From Margaritifera margaritifera (lineage: Eukaryota; Mollusca; Bivalvia; Unionida; Margaritiferidae), in contig JAQPZY010001297.1 in assembly GCA_029931535.1 (NCBI GenBank), positions 1,922,001 through 1,986,000 of the forward strand: 64,000 bases of DNA. The letters run 5' to 3'. A program made the position numbers and the translations under genes. Below, piece by piece: positions 23,100-36,879 of this stretch. Each line of letters opens with the position of its first letter. Positions within the stretch are counted from its first letter, which is position 1. The notes beneath the pieces were generated by a model, which was not told the DNA's origin, ran no database searches, and was given only the letters and a program-made list of their open reading frames with translations.

Positions 23100-24583
23100 A
23101 TCTCTCACACGCGACTAGATCTCTAAACTATTTTTCTCCTGTGTATCATTGGGGAACATCACCTTCTGAAAAGCTTGAATCTAAGCTGTTGTTGATTTTT
23201 CACTTACGTTTTTGTAATGAGTGAGAGGTACTGTAACCATTCTTGCAAAGCATGAACTCTTAGTTCTTGAACAAAGAAGTGTTTTCTCTTCACATACTCC
23301 TTTGTAATTGTGACAAGTATCAATGAATGTCTTGCTCGCTAATAATGGTACAAATAACGACAAATTGCAAAACAATACTCCGGACAGTCGAAAAGTATTT
23401 GTTGATTAATAAGGCCACTATTGTCATTCCCGATAGACAAACTAAGGATACCTTAGCATTGTTAACGGTAAGAAGGGTGACTAATGTTAGCAATTTTATG
23501 TACGTATTTTGATTTTAAAATTTCTCTTTACCAGTAAGATATCAACACATCAAAGTATACATATTTATTTATATTCTGATAAAAGAAAACGCGTTTTAGT
23601 TACTTTGGCAGTGGATCGTAGACACTGCTTTGATAGCACTAATTAACTTTTGCCCCAGGCAATACCTGTAGATCACTGATTTAATTTTGAACCGTAACGT
23701 ACACACATTATCATTGGTTTATTTTCGACAATATAGAGAATTAAGAATAGGCCAACATGTACAGATAGTTAAAGTATTTGATGATCCCTATACGAAGCAT
23801 TTGGCGCATCTAGTTTGATATTTTGAAACTATTGAGGACAATGAAGATTGTTAAAATGCACTTTTCAGTCAATGAACATGAAGGTTTTGATTTCGTACTT
23901 ACTCAGATTGAAGTTATATACTGTGAGAACAATGATGAATTTTCATTGCCACCCGCACCCCACCCCCTCGACATTCAACACTATATAAGGTAGGTTTCGT
24001 CAAAAGATAGACATTGGATAAAGTTGAAGATTCGAAATTACGTACAGTTTCAGACAAATGCAGGTAATAGTTTTAGGACTGATGGGGCTGATAATTTACT
24101 ACCGTAATTACCTCAGTATTAGAGAAAGTTTTATCTGTTCTAATCTGACCTCAGATATATCTCGGCCTCCCCACTCCCCTCCCTTTCAATAATGGATGTC
24201 TGCGTTAGGCCTTGTAAAGAGCTCCGTTCTTTTAACTGCACTTTTTAAGATTTGTGTCCGCATTCATGATTATCATGGTGGAAAATGAAATGTGTCCTGT
24301 TGTCTCCGTTACACACACACACACACACACATATGCAAGATCAGGGTTTTCATCCAGCTTAAATTTTTATTTCTCTTTGTTCCACAGATTTATACGTAAT
24401 TGTGTCCCTTATGTCACGAGGAAGGGCTATAAAAGGTAACGAGGAGGGTTTTTTAATGACATTGTTGTAAATCATTCAGAAAAACATTATAATTAATATT
24501 TTTTTATCTTTTTTTAAATTAATTTATTACTAAGTGCAAATTCGTCACCGATCAAGATAGTATAGAAGCAATAGTCGACTGTG
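23100..24583 (+). repeat. Diverged long duplication, copy B
   Basis: Collinear with 17050-19765 but shorter. By eye the blocks are roughly 75-85 percent alike. The LINE remnant lies between the two copies. The end of the homology, GTCGACTGTGG at 24573-24583, is followed by unrelated sequence and a compound microsatellite. Confidence 0.75.
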
Positions 24584-24626
24584 GAAATCATAATTATATG
24601 CGTATTCATTAAAGGGCTAATTACAG

Positions 24627-24737
<111 letters not shown>

Positions 24738-24884
24738 CTGCTTCGCTCTTGGTAGTATTCATCAATAGCATAGAAAGGTTAGAAAACAGTTTCATGTTTC
24801 AAAATTTATGCCATGTTGCATAGAAAGAGCACGTTTATTATTCATCCTCATCATCATATCACAATACTCCTCCTACTTCTTATC

Positions 24885-24922
24885 TTCCTCACCGCCTCCT
24901 CCTCACTTCCTCCTCCTCCTCC

Positions 24923-24953
<31 letters not shown>
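24885..24953. repeat. (TCC)n followed by (TTA)n microsatellite
   Basis: A pyrimidine-rich TCC tract passes into about ten copies of TTA (24923-24953). Confidence 0.9.
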
Positions 24954-27900
24954 CTAAAATTTTGAGTGGTAACTTAGATTTCTTATGTGACTAAATTGTA
25001 AGCGACAGTATAATTTACTTTAATATTAGTGATGGTGATAATCTTGAAAGTAATGATGAAAAATATGGGGATGAGGAGGAGAGATGGGATCGGATATTCA
25101 TTCTTAGATGCAATAAAACCAATGATAAAACACAAAGAAAAGCAAATATTTGACTCAGGGAGATACACCTTTATGTTTAAAACGTCCAGACTATGGGATT
25201 CTGATCGAATGCATGAGCAAACGAAAGAAGTTAATTATGCAATATGGAAACTAATAATACAAATTGGAAAATAAAGGAACGGGATGATTGTTTATTTATT
25301 TTTATATTTTGTCACGATTAGTCATATTGGTAAAATTTAATTATATTATCTTAGAGGGTTTGGGTGAATACACGACAGTTTAAACTGTTGTTATGGTGAC
25401 CGTTTTACAATACTTGTAAGCGTCCTTACATTATACAGTGTAATAGTAATTGATATCTGAATAGCACAGCAGACATACCTTTTAACCACACCAGCTTTTC
25501 AGTCATTTCCCGGATAGAAACAAGATGTAGGTTGCTATTTTCAATTTGCCTGCTTAAATATTATAAAATGATATAGAACTGAATACGCCTTAATAGTTTT
25601 TTAATGTCTGATGGAAACTACATGATTGACAGAAGGAGACATGAAGTCACAAAGACAGATATAGATAATAATATGATAGATAAATGGACAATAAATGGAT
25701 AGATGGTACATGGATAGGTAGATAACTATGTGAATACATGACTGTCCAAATATTAATAGTATTGGAGAAATCACAGATCTTTACAAAAGTTTATGTCTTA
25801 ATACATTACGTTGTTCAGGATTCTCAGGGCCTGCCAACATAATCTGGTCAATCTTTACGAAGCAATCTCGTCTTTCTTGGCCGTATTGCAATATCTAACC
25901 GAAACCACACATTACCCGGTATTGCTTAGTACATGCGGATTAAAACCATTTTGTTAAAGGTCAAATATCAAGGTTTCTGTCTAAAGTTAGATTTTAATCT
26001 TTAATACCTGAAAACTCAGGTATTAAAGGGTTCGAGGCGCCCAAGCGCAATGTTCTTTAGTGGCGCCCCTACTTTGCTACAGAGAACAGTTTTTATGTAA
26101 GTTACCAATCTCCCTTCTCCCTTCCCGCTCCCCTCCTAAATATAAGTTTTGTGAAGAATTGCCTCCTTTGCATTAAAACGAAGCTGAAGTACTATGACAA
26201 TTTCAGCTGCAAAAAAAAAAAAAAAAAAAAAAAAAAGAAGAAGTCCGCACCGGCGCCCACTTGGACTGCCAAAGGGGAAATTGCCTACCCACTCCATCCC
26301 GCTGCATCGATTGATCGATAAATAAAGAGAAGTGATCATGATAAATATTGACACGAATTGTAAAAAATAATGTGGATTCAAAACACAGAAACCCTATCTC
26401 AGCGTAATTTGTATTGGGTGTTATATAAGCCTCACCGAGGAACTACATACAAAAGATCAAATTAGTAAATTGAGGACCCCCCCCCCCCCGCTCTTAAAAT
26501 GCAACTCATTATCTAATAAATAATAGATTGTCTTGTTCTATTTTATATTTGCAACTCTTATTTGTTTATCATACATCTATTAAGTAAGGTTAAATGAAAA
26601 TATGTGCTTGTAGTTCAAATTGTGTAGTCTTATGAAATGGACGACTTATTGTTCAATGTTAGTAGTATAGATATTATTCTACCCTGGCCATATCCACCAA
26701 TCGTTTTTTTTTTCCGCCCAAAACGGCTCACTACCACAAACATGATGCAATAATTGTAAAACCATCATTACCCTATATACCAAATTTTCGTTTTCTTGAA
26801 AAATCCAAGGTCACCATGACAATACTGTCAACCATTAAAAAATACTAAATGATATACTAGGTTGTTCCACAATTTTAGGAATGTAACTAGTGAAATATTT
26901 TACCAAAGGAGAATAGGCATAAATTACCCACAACAAGGACGATGGACTCGATGCAAATAGTGTTATATTTAAGGACCTTCCCTAGACTACTGAAATGGAC
27001 TTCCAAAATGCTTTCACATGTAGCAGAGAGCGTAAGATCATAATTAAAAAATTTGTCTGACCCTGGATTTATCTATGAATATATTTTCAATTATACCCAC
27101 ACACACACACACTGTGTTTTTTCGCATACATTTGAATAACCCACCAATCTGACAATTTAATGAAATATTCAGATGTGGCCTTGTCCACTGGGGAACTAGG
27201 TATTGCAATGTATGCATCATGCGTGCGTTGTAATCAGAAGTATCTCGGTCACATAAAACGTGCGCTGTTTGACCAACCCCCAATTATTATTCCAATTAAA
27301 GGTCATAATGTACAATGAGATTTTGGTTCTTAAGAAGTTGATTTTCTGTCCCTGGTAAGTCGAAGTTTTGCTAGGCAAGTAAAATTTGTCTTTTCTTGTC
27401 CGGTTGGCAGGTAGGAAAGAAACTGAATTTTCCTGCTCCGTGATAAAGATTGCAACAAAAGGAAATCACCCTAATTATACTAATGCAAATAAACGAATTT
27501 AAATCAGATTTAAACATATTTAAAATTAAAGGGGCTTTTTCGTATTATAGGAAAATATATTACTTTCCCATGAAAAGGAGTATTGGGAAATCAGTCTCTG
27601 GCAGATTTAGGCCATACTAGACAGTATCGGATTGGTGAATTTTGGAACCTGTCCCGAGTTAAGATGGGCCGCGGGATTTTATGTAATATTATAAGAAAGG
27701 ATCGCCATGGGTAGCAATGACGATGGGTCGAGTGATCAAAGGGAAGATACAAATTTTCCGCCCAGTCCGACACTCCTAGTAGGAGCTCTGAAAGTAATAA
27801 GATCATCTGAAAGTATTACACCATCACACTGTTACTGCATTCTCCTATGCCATAAGTATTTAATCTAAAAACAAGTTCCAGGATACTAGCACAAGTACAC

Positions 27901-28430
27901 ATTGAAAACATACAGGAGAGTCCATGGCACATGTTTCCATCGCCTGTTCTACACAGCAAATATTCAAGGAGGCTTTTTGCGGATCTCTTTAAGACGTAAC
28001 TGTCAATTAAACGGCCACTGCTATTAATTTTCTGTGCATATTAATAATGTATAGTGTCTAGGTTCTGCTAGATATTATCATGTGAAATCTGTAAATTTCT
28101 AAAAAAGAATCAATGTTAGCACTTCTACACCACATATCAAAGATTACCAACATAAGTAATTGAAATCGATTAAGGATGGTGAATCAGGGCCCCTCCGCAC
28201 ATTACATCATCTACATCACAGTTACTACCATTAGAAAGATGATCTGCAGTAGTTTTTAAAAGAACTCTTTCTTAAACCCTTATATGTTCATGTTGAATTT
28301 ATATTTTGTGATCTTATACAAATATTTTGTTTTTCATTACTGTTTATACAATCATGAAAAACAACATCTCTTTGGCGAAAAACGAAAAAATGAAAAAATA
28401 AAAAGTAAAAAACTGAAATGACTATTCAAA
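24954..28430. other. No gene seen
   Basis: AT-rich intergenic sequence. Landmarks are an A26 run at 26211-26236, a C13 run at 26477-26489, and a stretch around 27160-27240 loosely related to 28510-28610 (shared 'GCGTGC(G/A)TTGTAATCAG' and 'TTGTCCACT'). Open frames here are short and unlike known proteins. Confidence 0.6.
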
Positions 28431-28439
28431 TGCAAAGCG

Positions 28440-28501
<62 letters not shown>
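28440..28501. repeat. Compound (CA)n(TA)n microsatellite
   Basis: Ten CA repeats run into about 21 TA repeats. Confidence 0.97.
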
Positions 28502-28504
<3 letters not shown>

Positions 28505-29490
28505 TTTGAATTTGCAATGGAATATGCCGAAGTGGCTTTGTTGTCCACTAGTGAATATGTGTTGAAATCTATGTATCTTGCGTGCATTGTAATCAGTGTG
28601 GATTTACATTATGATTATACCTTCGGTTCGTGTAAGTATGTATGTATGAACTGTATTTAATGGTATGTCAGCACTATGGGAGCTATATTGTATGGACATA
28701 ATAGAAACTTGGAAGTTTTCAGCATGCATCTATTATTAGTAACAAGTGTACAAGGAAAAGAAATTGACTTACAATTTCTACAAGCAGTCACCTTTGATTA
28801 TATTTTCATCACGAATATCCGAACATCACTCTCTCATTCAGACAAACTCTTTTTGACTTCCCATGGCCTGACCTTTGTTTCACCTCTCTCATACAATTTT
28901 TGATGTCCAGCCCTGTATCGGCTGCATTTTTTAAATTTATTTTGTCACATCTAGTTTCTTATACTAAATTCCATGTTTCGCTGCTTAATCATTTGTGACT
29001 TGTGTTACAATGTTGTTTCGATGTTTTGTCATGCACCTGCAAATTGGTGCATGGCTGTTTGTCGAAATAACAGTTTTTATGTACATATTGTATTCTATAT
29101 TTTGTAGTAAAACATGCATTGCAGTGTTGAAGATCTAACCGTAAGTTTATGTTCTTGTCGCATGCTGTAAATTTACCTTTTAATCATCGGTGACACATTA
29201 TGGAATATACAGACTATCCGACCTCGGCATGAGGAGCAACACATTGTATTAATGGGAAGATTTTAGGAAAGGCTGATGTATTCACTTTTTACTTAAACTG
29301 TCAGGATTCTTTAAATAGCGTCCTCAAACGTTTAGGCTTTTAAATGAACAAATGTTCGACACGCAGTTTGTTTCGGTTTCAAACATGTCTAATACAACAT
29401 CATCACGAATTAATCGTCCGCGATTGATATCACATAATAAAGCGAGACGCAGAGTTCTGACGAGGACAAGTGTTTGGTAACAGATTATTT
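28502..29490. other. No gene seen; one hairpin
   Basis: Intergenic. At about 29008-29072 there is an inverted repeat with core ATGCACCTGCAAATTGGTGCAT, flanked by a second imperfect pairing of GTTTCGATG-like and CGAAATAAC sequence. The function is unknown. Confidence 0.5.
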
Positions 29491-29499
29491 ACATTTGTA

Positions 29500-30230
29500 T
29501 CATCTTTTCCTTATGCCTTCTATAACCCGGACATATAATGATTTGACTTTATCCTCCGACAGGCTGAGAGCTGCTGGTTTTTGAATAATATATTTAGTTC
29601 TAGATCGTATATCTAAAAGATATCTCGCACTTGAACTAGTGCACAACAATCGATCATTGTTTGGTTCAAAATTACATTCATCCAGTGTCTTTCCAGAACA
29701 ACCACCATTGCTTGAAGAGTAAATTGGTACTCTGAGAAAAATACAGAACAAGGTAAAATTTAATTTTGGTTTCCCTCTTACACACAAAAAGGTCTCTATA
29801 TTCCTAAATTATACTTGTACAATTTACTATCATCTATTCTATAATTTAAATGGTTTAATGTTGGTGTTGCTGTAATATACACTAAATTATTAATACAAAC
29901 GAACCCATAGATAACTAGACTATTATCTTATATACTCTTTTACAGAGGAATAACAATTTTTAGCAAATACGAAAATGTGCAGTCACTCAATATATTTGCG
30001 TTCTCCAGCATACGTAGTCTTGATATACAAACCACATACATATATTTTAAGCTCTTTGAATAAAGAGTTCAGTTGGTTAGATGCTGTTGATGCACTGCTG
30101 ATGCTGTCAAGAATGTTCAGTGTTAGACGGCTTGTGAGCTCTTCTATGCAGATTTTCAGTAAGGATGCTTCTTTCATTTGGGCAAAAAGAAACCTATTGG
30201 TTTTTATGTCAATCAAACAGTGGGGAAGTT
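29500..30230 (-). CDS. Candidate pair of minus-strand exons, unknown product
   Basis: Two open segments carry plausible splice signals. The upstream one (30230 down to ~30014) starts after ATTATACAG and reads LPHCLIDIKTNRFLFAQMKE, then a helical stretch with EELTSRLTLNILDS, and could end at the donor GTATGC in phase 2. The second (29731 down to 29500) starts after TATTTTTCTCAG in the matching phase and reads VPIYSSSNGGCSGKTLDEC, ending RVIEGIRKR-stop. No family is recognised. The plus strand is also open over part of this, which weakens the case. Part of the second segment has a diverged copy on the minus strand near 40755-40800 (GSSGKTVSEC). These may be exons, or pieces of an unrecognised duplicated element. 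Confidence 0.25.
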
Positions 30231-30239
30231 CTGTATAAT

Positions 30240-30790
30240 ATATTTCATAACAAACCAAATAATGACACCGAACTCTGGAGATGACTCGCTGTTATGCGAG
30301 AGCAATGTCACGAGGACAAAAATAAAAAATCTAATTTTTTTAGGTTAGCTAGCATTCTACATCATGTTTGTTTAGTAAGCTTCATGAAATCTTGGCCCTT
30401 TAGGCGCCTAGGGAACCATTTGCTTTTAAATGACAAAAGGTCAAGGTTCGGAAAACTTGCTATTGTTGTCGTGCCGAGCTAGGCATATCCTGCTAAATAC
30501 AGAACTTATGAACGCAGGGCTGGCACATAAACTCCCGTTTACTGTTCTCTTGTTAGATTGTATTTTGGATAGTGATGGAATCGGTTTAAAGTTCAACATG
30601 GATGATCAATTTATCAGAACCGTTTAACAATCGATTGTCTATATGCTTCATGAAACTTTTTATTTTCGCATGCATTGAAACTTTCCTCTTATGTCCTGAA
30701 ATCACAGAATATTTACTGTCACCAGGTTATCTTACAAAGACTCTGGATGTAAGGTACTGGTGATCGATGAAAAATAAGAGTACATCTGCA
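30240..30790 (+). repeat. Local direct duplication, copy 1
   Basis: Related to 31820-32240 in the same orientation. Shared blocks include CTCTGGAGATG(A/G)CTC-like sequence, AACCATT(T/C)GCTTT, AGGTC(A)AAGGT, and CCTGAAATCAC(A/T)GAAT with CTTACAAA(G/A)ACTC(T/C)(G/A)GATG. Divergence is substantial. Confidence 0.55.
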
Positions 30791-31819
30791 CACTATATGC
30801 TATCTGGACACCTATTAGCAAAGTAGACTTGAAAGCGAAACGCTTCTTCCTGTATTCATTCAGTTAATATCTGGTGTAAGCATTCAACACATTGAAGGTA
30901 CATTGATGATATGGATTGCCAAATCATGTTTTGTAGACAGGGTCAAGGTCCGGATTAAACGACATCCACATGATCTAGTTGTATCTGGTCCCTTTCGCTG
31001 ACATTTGGTCTTGATACAGCAATTCATTTCAAATTATTGTGTTGATTCTATAATTATATTTTTTTATATAAGCCTGTCACATCAGTTTTAAATACACATT
31101 TTCTGTTTGCTTTGTCACATGCTGCTATCTACTGTTGTGTGTGAATATCTTATTTTGTTGTGAAAGATAATATGCACTGATGCGCAGTTTCATGTACCAA
31201 AACCTGATTTTATACATGCTGTGAACAATAGCCATGTTAATTGAACTATTATGATGTATCGTGTATTTTTTATGCGGCATATATTTTTGGAATAGATATT
31301 TTATTTTCTTGATAATTTGATTTTTTTTTATAATGTTTGAATTTGAAATAAAATAACTTTAGTTAGGAGTATCATTGTATACGCTTTGGAGCTTTCTTTA
31401 GCAGAAATTATCTTGATATTTAACATTGATGAACAAAATAATTGCAGGGTTTTTTAAAGGTTACATCTAAAGGGATCATATTTCTATTAAAAAAAAAGCT
31501 TTAACTCTGAGAAATACAAAGATGGTAAGTCTTTTCTGTAACGGTATTGTAAATCTATATCCATCTGGACATCCATGTAAAAAAATTATTAATGCTGTTT
31601 CGTTTGATGTCTTTCAGTATATGTGATATGTCTTATAAACAAATGCTTTGATTACAATATTATTATGTATATCAACGATTCTGACTTAATTACCACTGAT
31701 ACGTAAGGATTGACTTTCCTTTTGAGAGAAAAGAAAACGCCAAAAAAAAAAAAAAAATAAAAAAAAAAAATAAGAGCAATAACACTATAACTCAAACAGT
31801 GCGTATGTTATATGCAACA

Positions 31820-32240
31820 TATTTTGTTACAAACCACACAGTGGCATTAAACTGTGGAGATGGCTCAAATGAATGTGAGGAAGATTATTCGTAGAACTTA
31901 GAATAGACAGCTTAAAGTTCCATGCCACAAAGACAAACATATAATGTTTTATTTTTTTAAATTATAAATTTAATTATACATCATTTCTTTGCTTGGGGCG
32001 GAGAGGAAACCATTCGCTTTAATGTTAAAAAACAAGATCAAGGTACAGTGACTCATTGGGCACTGATGTGAAGAGTGAAGCATATCCAGCTAAATACTGT
32101 TATATTTCATGAAAAATGTTATTCTAGCACACATGGAAATTTTCTCTATGTTCTGAAATCACTGAATTATCTCGGTCACAGGTTTGTCTTACAAAAACTC
32201 CAGATGCTAGGTGCTGCTCATCAATGAACAGGAAGAGTAT
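31820..32240 (+). repeat. Local direct duplication, copy 2
   Basis: Second copy of 30240-30790. The A-rich stretch 31742-31770 and the TATA minisatellite at 32254 border it. The 1 kb between the two copies (30791-31741) shows no gene. Confidence 0.55.
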
Positions 32241-32253
32241 CTATCAGAAAGGG

Positions 32254-32656
32254 CATATATATATATTTGGATGGGGTGTACATATATATATATATATATA
32301 TTGGGTGTATATATATATATATATATTGGGTGTGTATATATATTGGGTGTGTATATATATATTAGGTGTATATATATATATATATATTGGGTGTGTATAT
32401 ATATATTGGGTGTGTATATATATATTGGGTGTATGTATATATATATATTGGGTGTATATATATATATCTCGGGTGTATATATAAATTGGGTGTGTATATA
32501 TATATATATTGGGTGTGTATATATATATATTGGGTGTATATATATATATCTCGGGTGTGTATATATATATATTGGGTGTATATATAAATTGGGTGTGTAT
32601 ATATATATATATTGGGTGTATATATCGGAAAGGGAATATATATATATATATATTGT
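32254..32656. repeat. TA-rich minisatellite with TTGGGTG spacers
   Basis: About 17 units consisting of a short TA run (8-20 bp) followed by TTGGGTG or TCGGGTG. The array is bracketed by similar short sequences, TATCAGAAAGGGCATATA at the left and TATCGGAAAGGGAATATA at the right. Long open frames of Tyr-Ile repeats on both strands are products of the repeat. Confidence 0.95.
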
Positions 32657-33005
32657 GAGAATGACTATATATATATTAGGTGCATTGAAACGATTTAATT
32701 CGATGGTGAGAAAGGAAAATATCTGAATGAAAGAACCGCTAATCGTTAATAGTAGCTTACTGAAAATCATGATCGAATGTTTGGTCTTTTGGATTAGAAC
32801 CTAACTTCGATTGTTGTAGTGAATCGTCAAGCCACATCTTTTGGATACGATGTTAAAAACCACATTAATACCGTCCCAGTGGAAATATCTTAGTGAATTA
32901 ATTTTGGGAGTGCAACATATTAGTTTGATTCTTCTCGTAATTATGCATGATTTATGTGAATTTATTTTACTAAGTCAACTTACCTCATCAAATAGCAACA
33001 TATGT

Positions 33006-33098
33006 CGGGTGACTGAGATATACAACACCTAGTCTTCGGGTGACTGAGATAGACAACACCTAGTCTTCGGGTGACTGAGATAGACAACACCTAGTCTT
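33006..33098. repeat. 31-bp minisatellite, three copies
   Basis: Three near-identical head-to-tail copies of a unit beginning CGGGTGACTGAGATA, starting at 33006, 33037 and 33068. Confidence 0.95.
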
Positions 33099-33244
33099 TG
33101 GGGTCTAGTTATTCATTATTGATGGGAATATAAAACTGATACATGATAAGTTCCTATGCAATTATCATAATCACATTTATGTTTACCTACATGCTATTAC
33201 AGGTAATAATATGTGGGTAGCACCAGTTGTCGCTCCGCTTCAGA

Positions 33245-33246
<2 letters not shown>

Positions 33247-33322
<76 letters not shown>
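33247..33322. repeat. (TA)n microsatellite
   Basis: About 38 pure TA repeats. Confidence 0.97.
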
Positions 33323-33324
<2 letters not shown>

Positions 33325-36300
33325 GAGTGTTTATTACGTTCTTGGATGGATACAATCTTTCCTCTGTTATAACGTTTTAGTTTAATTTCCCCAGCCAAAT
33401 TTATATTTCCTTTGTTACAACGTTTAAGTGGTTATATATTTTGATTGGTGTGGTCCGCCTGAGAAAATTGACTCAGTTATAACGTTTTTATCACCTGACG
33501 CGCTGAAGTCAGTTAAATAATGGCGGTCGTTAAATGACAAAAGCCTAGCAACAAAGGCGCCGTGTAACGAAAGCGTGATACTCACATGTCATTTATAATG
33601 AGTAAGTAACAAAGGCCTAAAAACGTCCCAGGTAACAAAAGATTTCACACCTCATTCATAACAAGTACTTTAGAATCATAGGTTGCTGGTTCAATGCAAT
33701 TAAAGCATGAAAAGAAATATTTTTGTTTTATTCTTTTTTGACTAAATAATTTATAAATAGCTTTTAGTATGTGGTACAATTGAGTACAGCTCAAAGAAGT
33801 ACTCGCGTGTTCATTTTGCATTCTGACTGAAATGGCTGAAAAGTCAGAAGTCAGGAAAAGGAAAAAATGTCTCTTTAGACACAAAGAATGACTAACAATT
33901 CTTGCTTGTGCAAAAATGGATGGGTCAGAAAAAGTTATATTATGGGCAAATTTAAAAATCCTCGTTGTTTTAAAAATGTGAAGTCATTACCAGTTGATTA
34001 TCGTGCAAACAAGCTTGCGTGGATGACATCACACATATTTACATAGTAACACATTCATCAGATGGTAAACCCTACTGGCTTATCCTTCTTTTTTTTTCTT
34101 CATGATAACATGTACAGTATTTATGCAAATTTATATTGTTTGGAAATTGTATTATCATTCCATATGAGTTCGGATAGTAATCATACCAGTATAATATGTT
34201 TACTACATGTATGTCCAATGTCATCGACATGGACATGCACAAGTGCATAAACATTTTTAAAACGATGATTTTTGATATAATCTTTCTCGTTTATAATGTT
34301 CCCAAACTCCTATTCCTCCGTGAAGCGTTATAAACAATGTTTACTGTATATATATATATGGATTCTTATAAATAAAAATTATCACATTTGTTTTACCCGT
34401 CACATCTGCGTCACGCTTAAACAAGGGAACAATTTCTTATCGCATGAAGATTGGAGTCCTTTTTATGCGGTCCCCTCTGTGTGTTATGCTATAGAACGAT
34501 ACTGTCTGTAGTTAGGCTTTACAATTACTTCATGGGCTCAAAAGAACATATTTTGAACCATAAAATAGTTTAAGGTTAGCTGGTGGGGCTTTGGAATATA
34601 ATGCTAGCTTCAGTACATGAGATAGGAACACTGCAGAGAACAGTTTTCTTTTTAAGTTTTGGTTTTCATTGTCAAGTGATCTATAGGTTGGGGTATACCT
34701 TATGCCGATTCTCTTTGTTTTGCCTGTTTTCTATAGAGACATACATGTTCTTACACTTATCTGTAAGAAGCATGTCTGTATATAATTGAATTAATTAAAA
34801 ACCATTAATGGCATTTAGCACGCTTTCATTTCTTAAACGGAGTAATTCTTGATTAACAGAAAATACCTCACATATGTGATGGCGTATTGCTTAGGGACAT
34901 GGGTGAGTCGAATTTTTCATATCAGTAGGGGACTTGCGTTACGGACAAAATGTAAACAGAAAATAGTCAGTTACAAATAATGTGATCGAATTTTGAGTTA
35001 TGTGTCCACCCTTTTGTAGATTAGGCGACCTAAGCACCTTATCCGGTTGACCACACTATTTCTGGGCCAGTCCCTGTTTTGCTGAAATAAATATTTGCAT
35101 TCTTATGCGCCATCAGATCTGTATATAACTGTATTTAAATACATTTTTATCAAAATTAACATTTTTGTGGCAGTCTTGTTACAAAAGCAAATGTTAGCCT
35201 CTTTCAATAAGAAAATAAGAAATAGGTCATGTAAAACTGCAGTCAAATCGTGATCTGTCGTCTGATTGGCTGAATTCCTTACCACTCTTGGGAATGTATC
35301 TCGAAACTGCATTTTGATTAAACTTGATGTGTGGTCTGATACCAAGATATCTGAAGATTTTAATTAAAAAAAATTACACCTGCCCATATTATTAAAAAAG
35401 AGGATTTTAAACGAGTGGAATTAGTTCGAGCATACAAATAGTATATCATTTAATCATCTGTATCTAGTTTTTGTTCATGTCATTTAAATTGTCTCCAGCA
35501 GTTATATTTATTTACCCTTTTGGATTCTCATAATGTTGCTTTTCACTGTCTTGCTAATTTTTGTACTCTGGCTTTCACTTCTCTCTCTCAATGGCCACAT
35601 TTTTAAAACTATAAAAGGCTCTAGCTTAGCTATTTACAGAATAGGTGCAAAATTATATTTAAGAATATTTAAGATGCACACTCAAATCAAGTTTCAAAGC
35701 AGCGATATTATTTGAATTAAAAAATCCTTTCAAAATAACATAAAAGCAACGGAAATACAAATTTAGGTAATTTGTATTTTAAAAGAGTAATTTAGGCAAA
35801 GGAAATATAATTAATGTGTGTATATTGCCCATATTAGTGACAACTTAATTTTATCAAAGAATCAACGAATGTATTGATAGCACTAATTCACCGAAATTAC
35901 GTGATTTCGGTCTTAGACTGGGACATTTTAAACACCAAACTACAAACGAGAGAAGCTAGAATCAAATGTATATTTGACACAATATAATTCTCCTATAAAT
36001 TAGTATTGATATCTCTTCCTAAGTTTTTGACACCTACACTATTTTGTAGACTTGATCTTTGTGAGTCTGATTGCTTGATAAACCTTATATTACCAATGCA
36101 TACCTCTCTGGTCAGTTAAGAGCGCCGTATATACTGATACTGCTTATTCGATAATATATATGTTAAACAAAAACACACTTTTTTAACATTTAACATTCAA
36201 CTATTATTATAAATAATTTTAATACAATAGCATAATCCAAATAATAAAGTGGAAATTTTTACGAGCAGAATAGGAGACGAAACAATACAATTTATATCAA

Positions 36301-36336
36301 GAATACATCAATATAGAGAGAAACAGATTAAAATCG
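33323..36336. other. No gene seen
   Basis: AT-rich intergenic sequence. The stretch 33370-33640 has several GTTATAACGTTT or GTAACAAAG-like motifs in both orientations and may be a small degenerate repeat. I see no coding, tRNA or rRNA sequence. Confidence 0.55.

Positions 36337-36405
<69 letters not shown>
36337..36405. repeat. Compound (TA)n(GA)n microsatellite
   Basis: Ten TA repeats pass directly into about 24 GA repeats. Confidence 0.97.
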
Positions 36406-36409
<4 letters not shown>

Positions 36410-36879
36410 CATATGTTACAACTAACTTTGAGAGCAATCTATATCAGCCAGCCACCATTAGTTTTGGAAAAAAAATGCCTGCAACTCGATGCAATTTATG
36501 ATGGAAAACACAACATGAACATCGAAAGCCAAGGAGTGAATTGGGAACAAAGAAAACATTATATTGTTCAAATTTATCGAAACAAATTTTGGGAAGTAAA
36601 ATTGTTATATAACTAAATTCTGATGGCATAGTGATAGAGATTCGACAATTTTTGAGTGCAAAAAGAGAATTTTTTGAAAATCTATATGCAACGAAAAGCG
36701 TGTAAAGTGCAGTACATGATATTTTCCCATTTAATTATTAGTACCAACTCAGTTATGTAATACTACTTTAGAAAATAACTTCTACAAGTTTTATAAAACT
36801 GACAGATCAACAGAAGTACTACATTAGGTTTAAAATATGTAATTGGACAATTGTAGACGGCGCTAAGATTTCATTGCTG

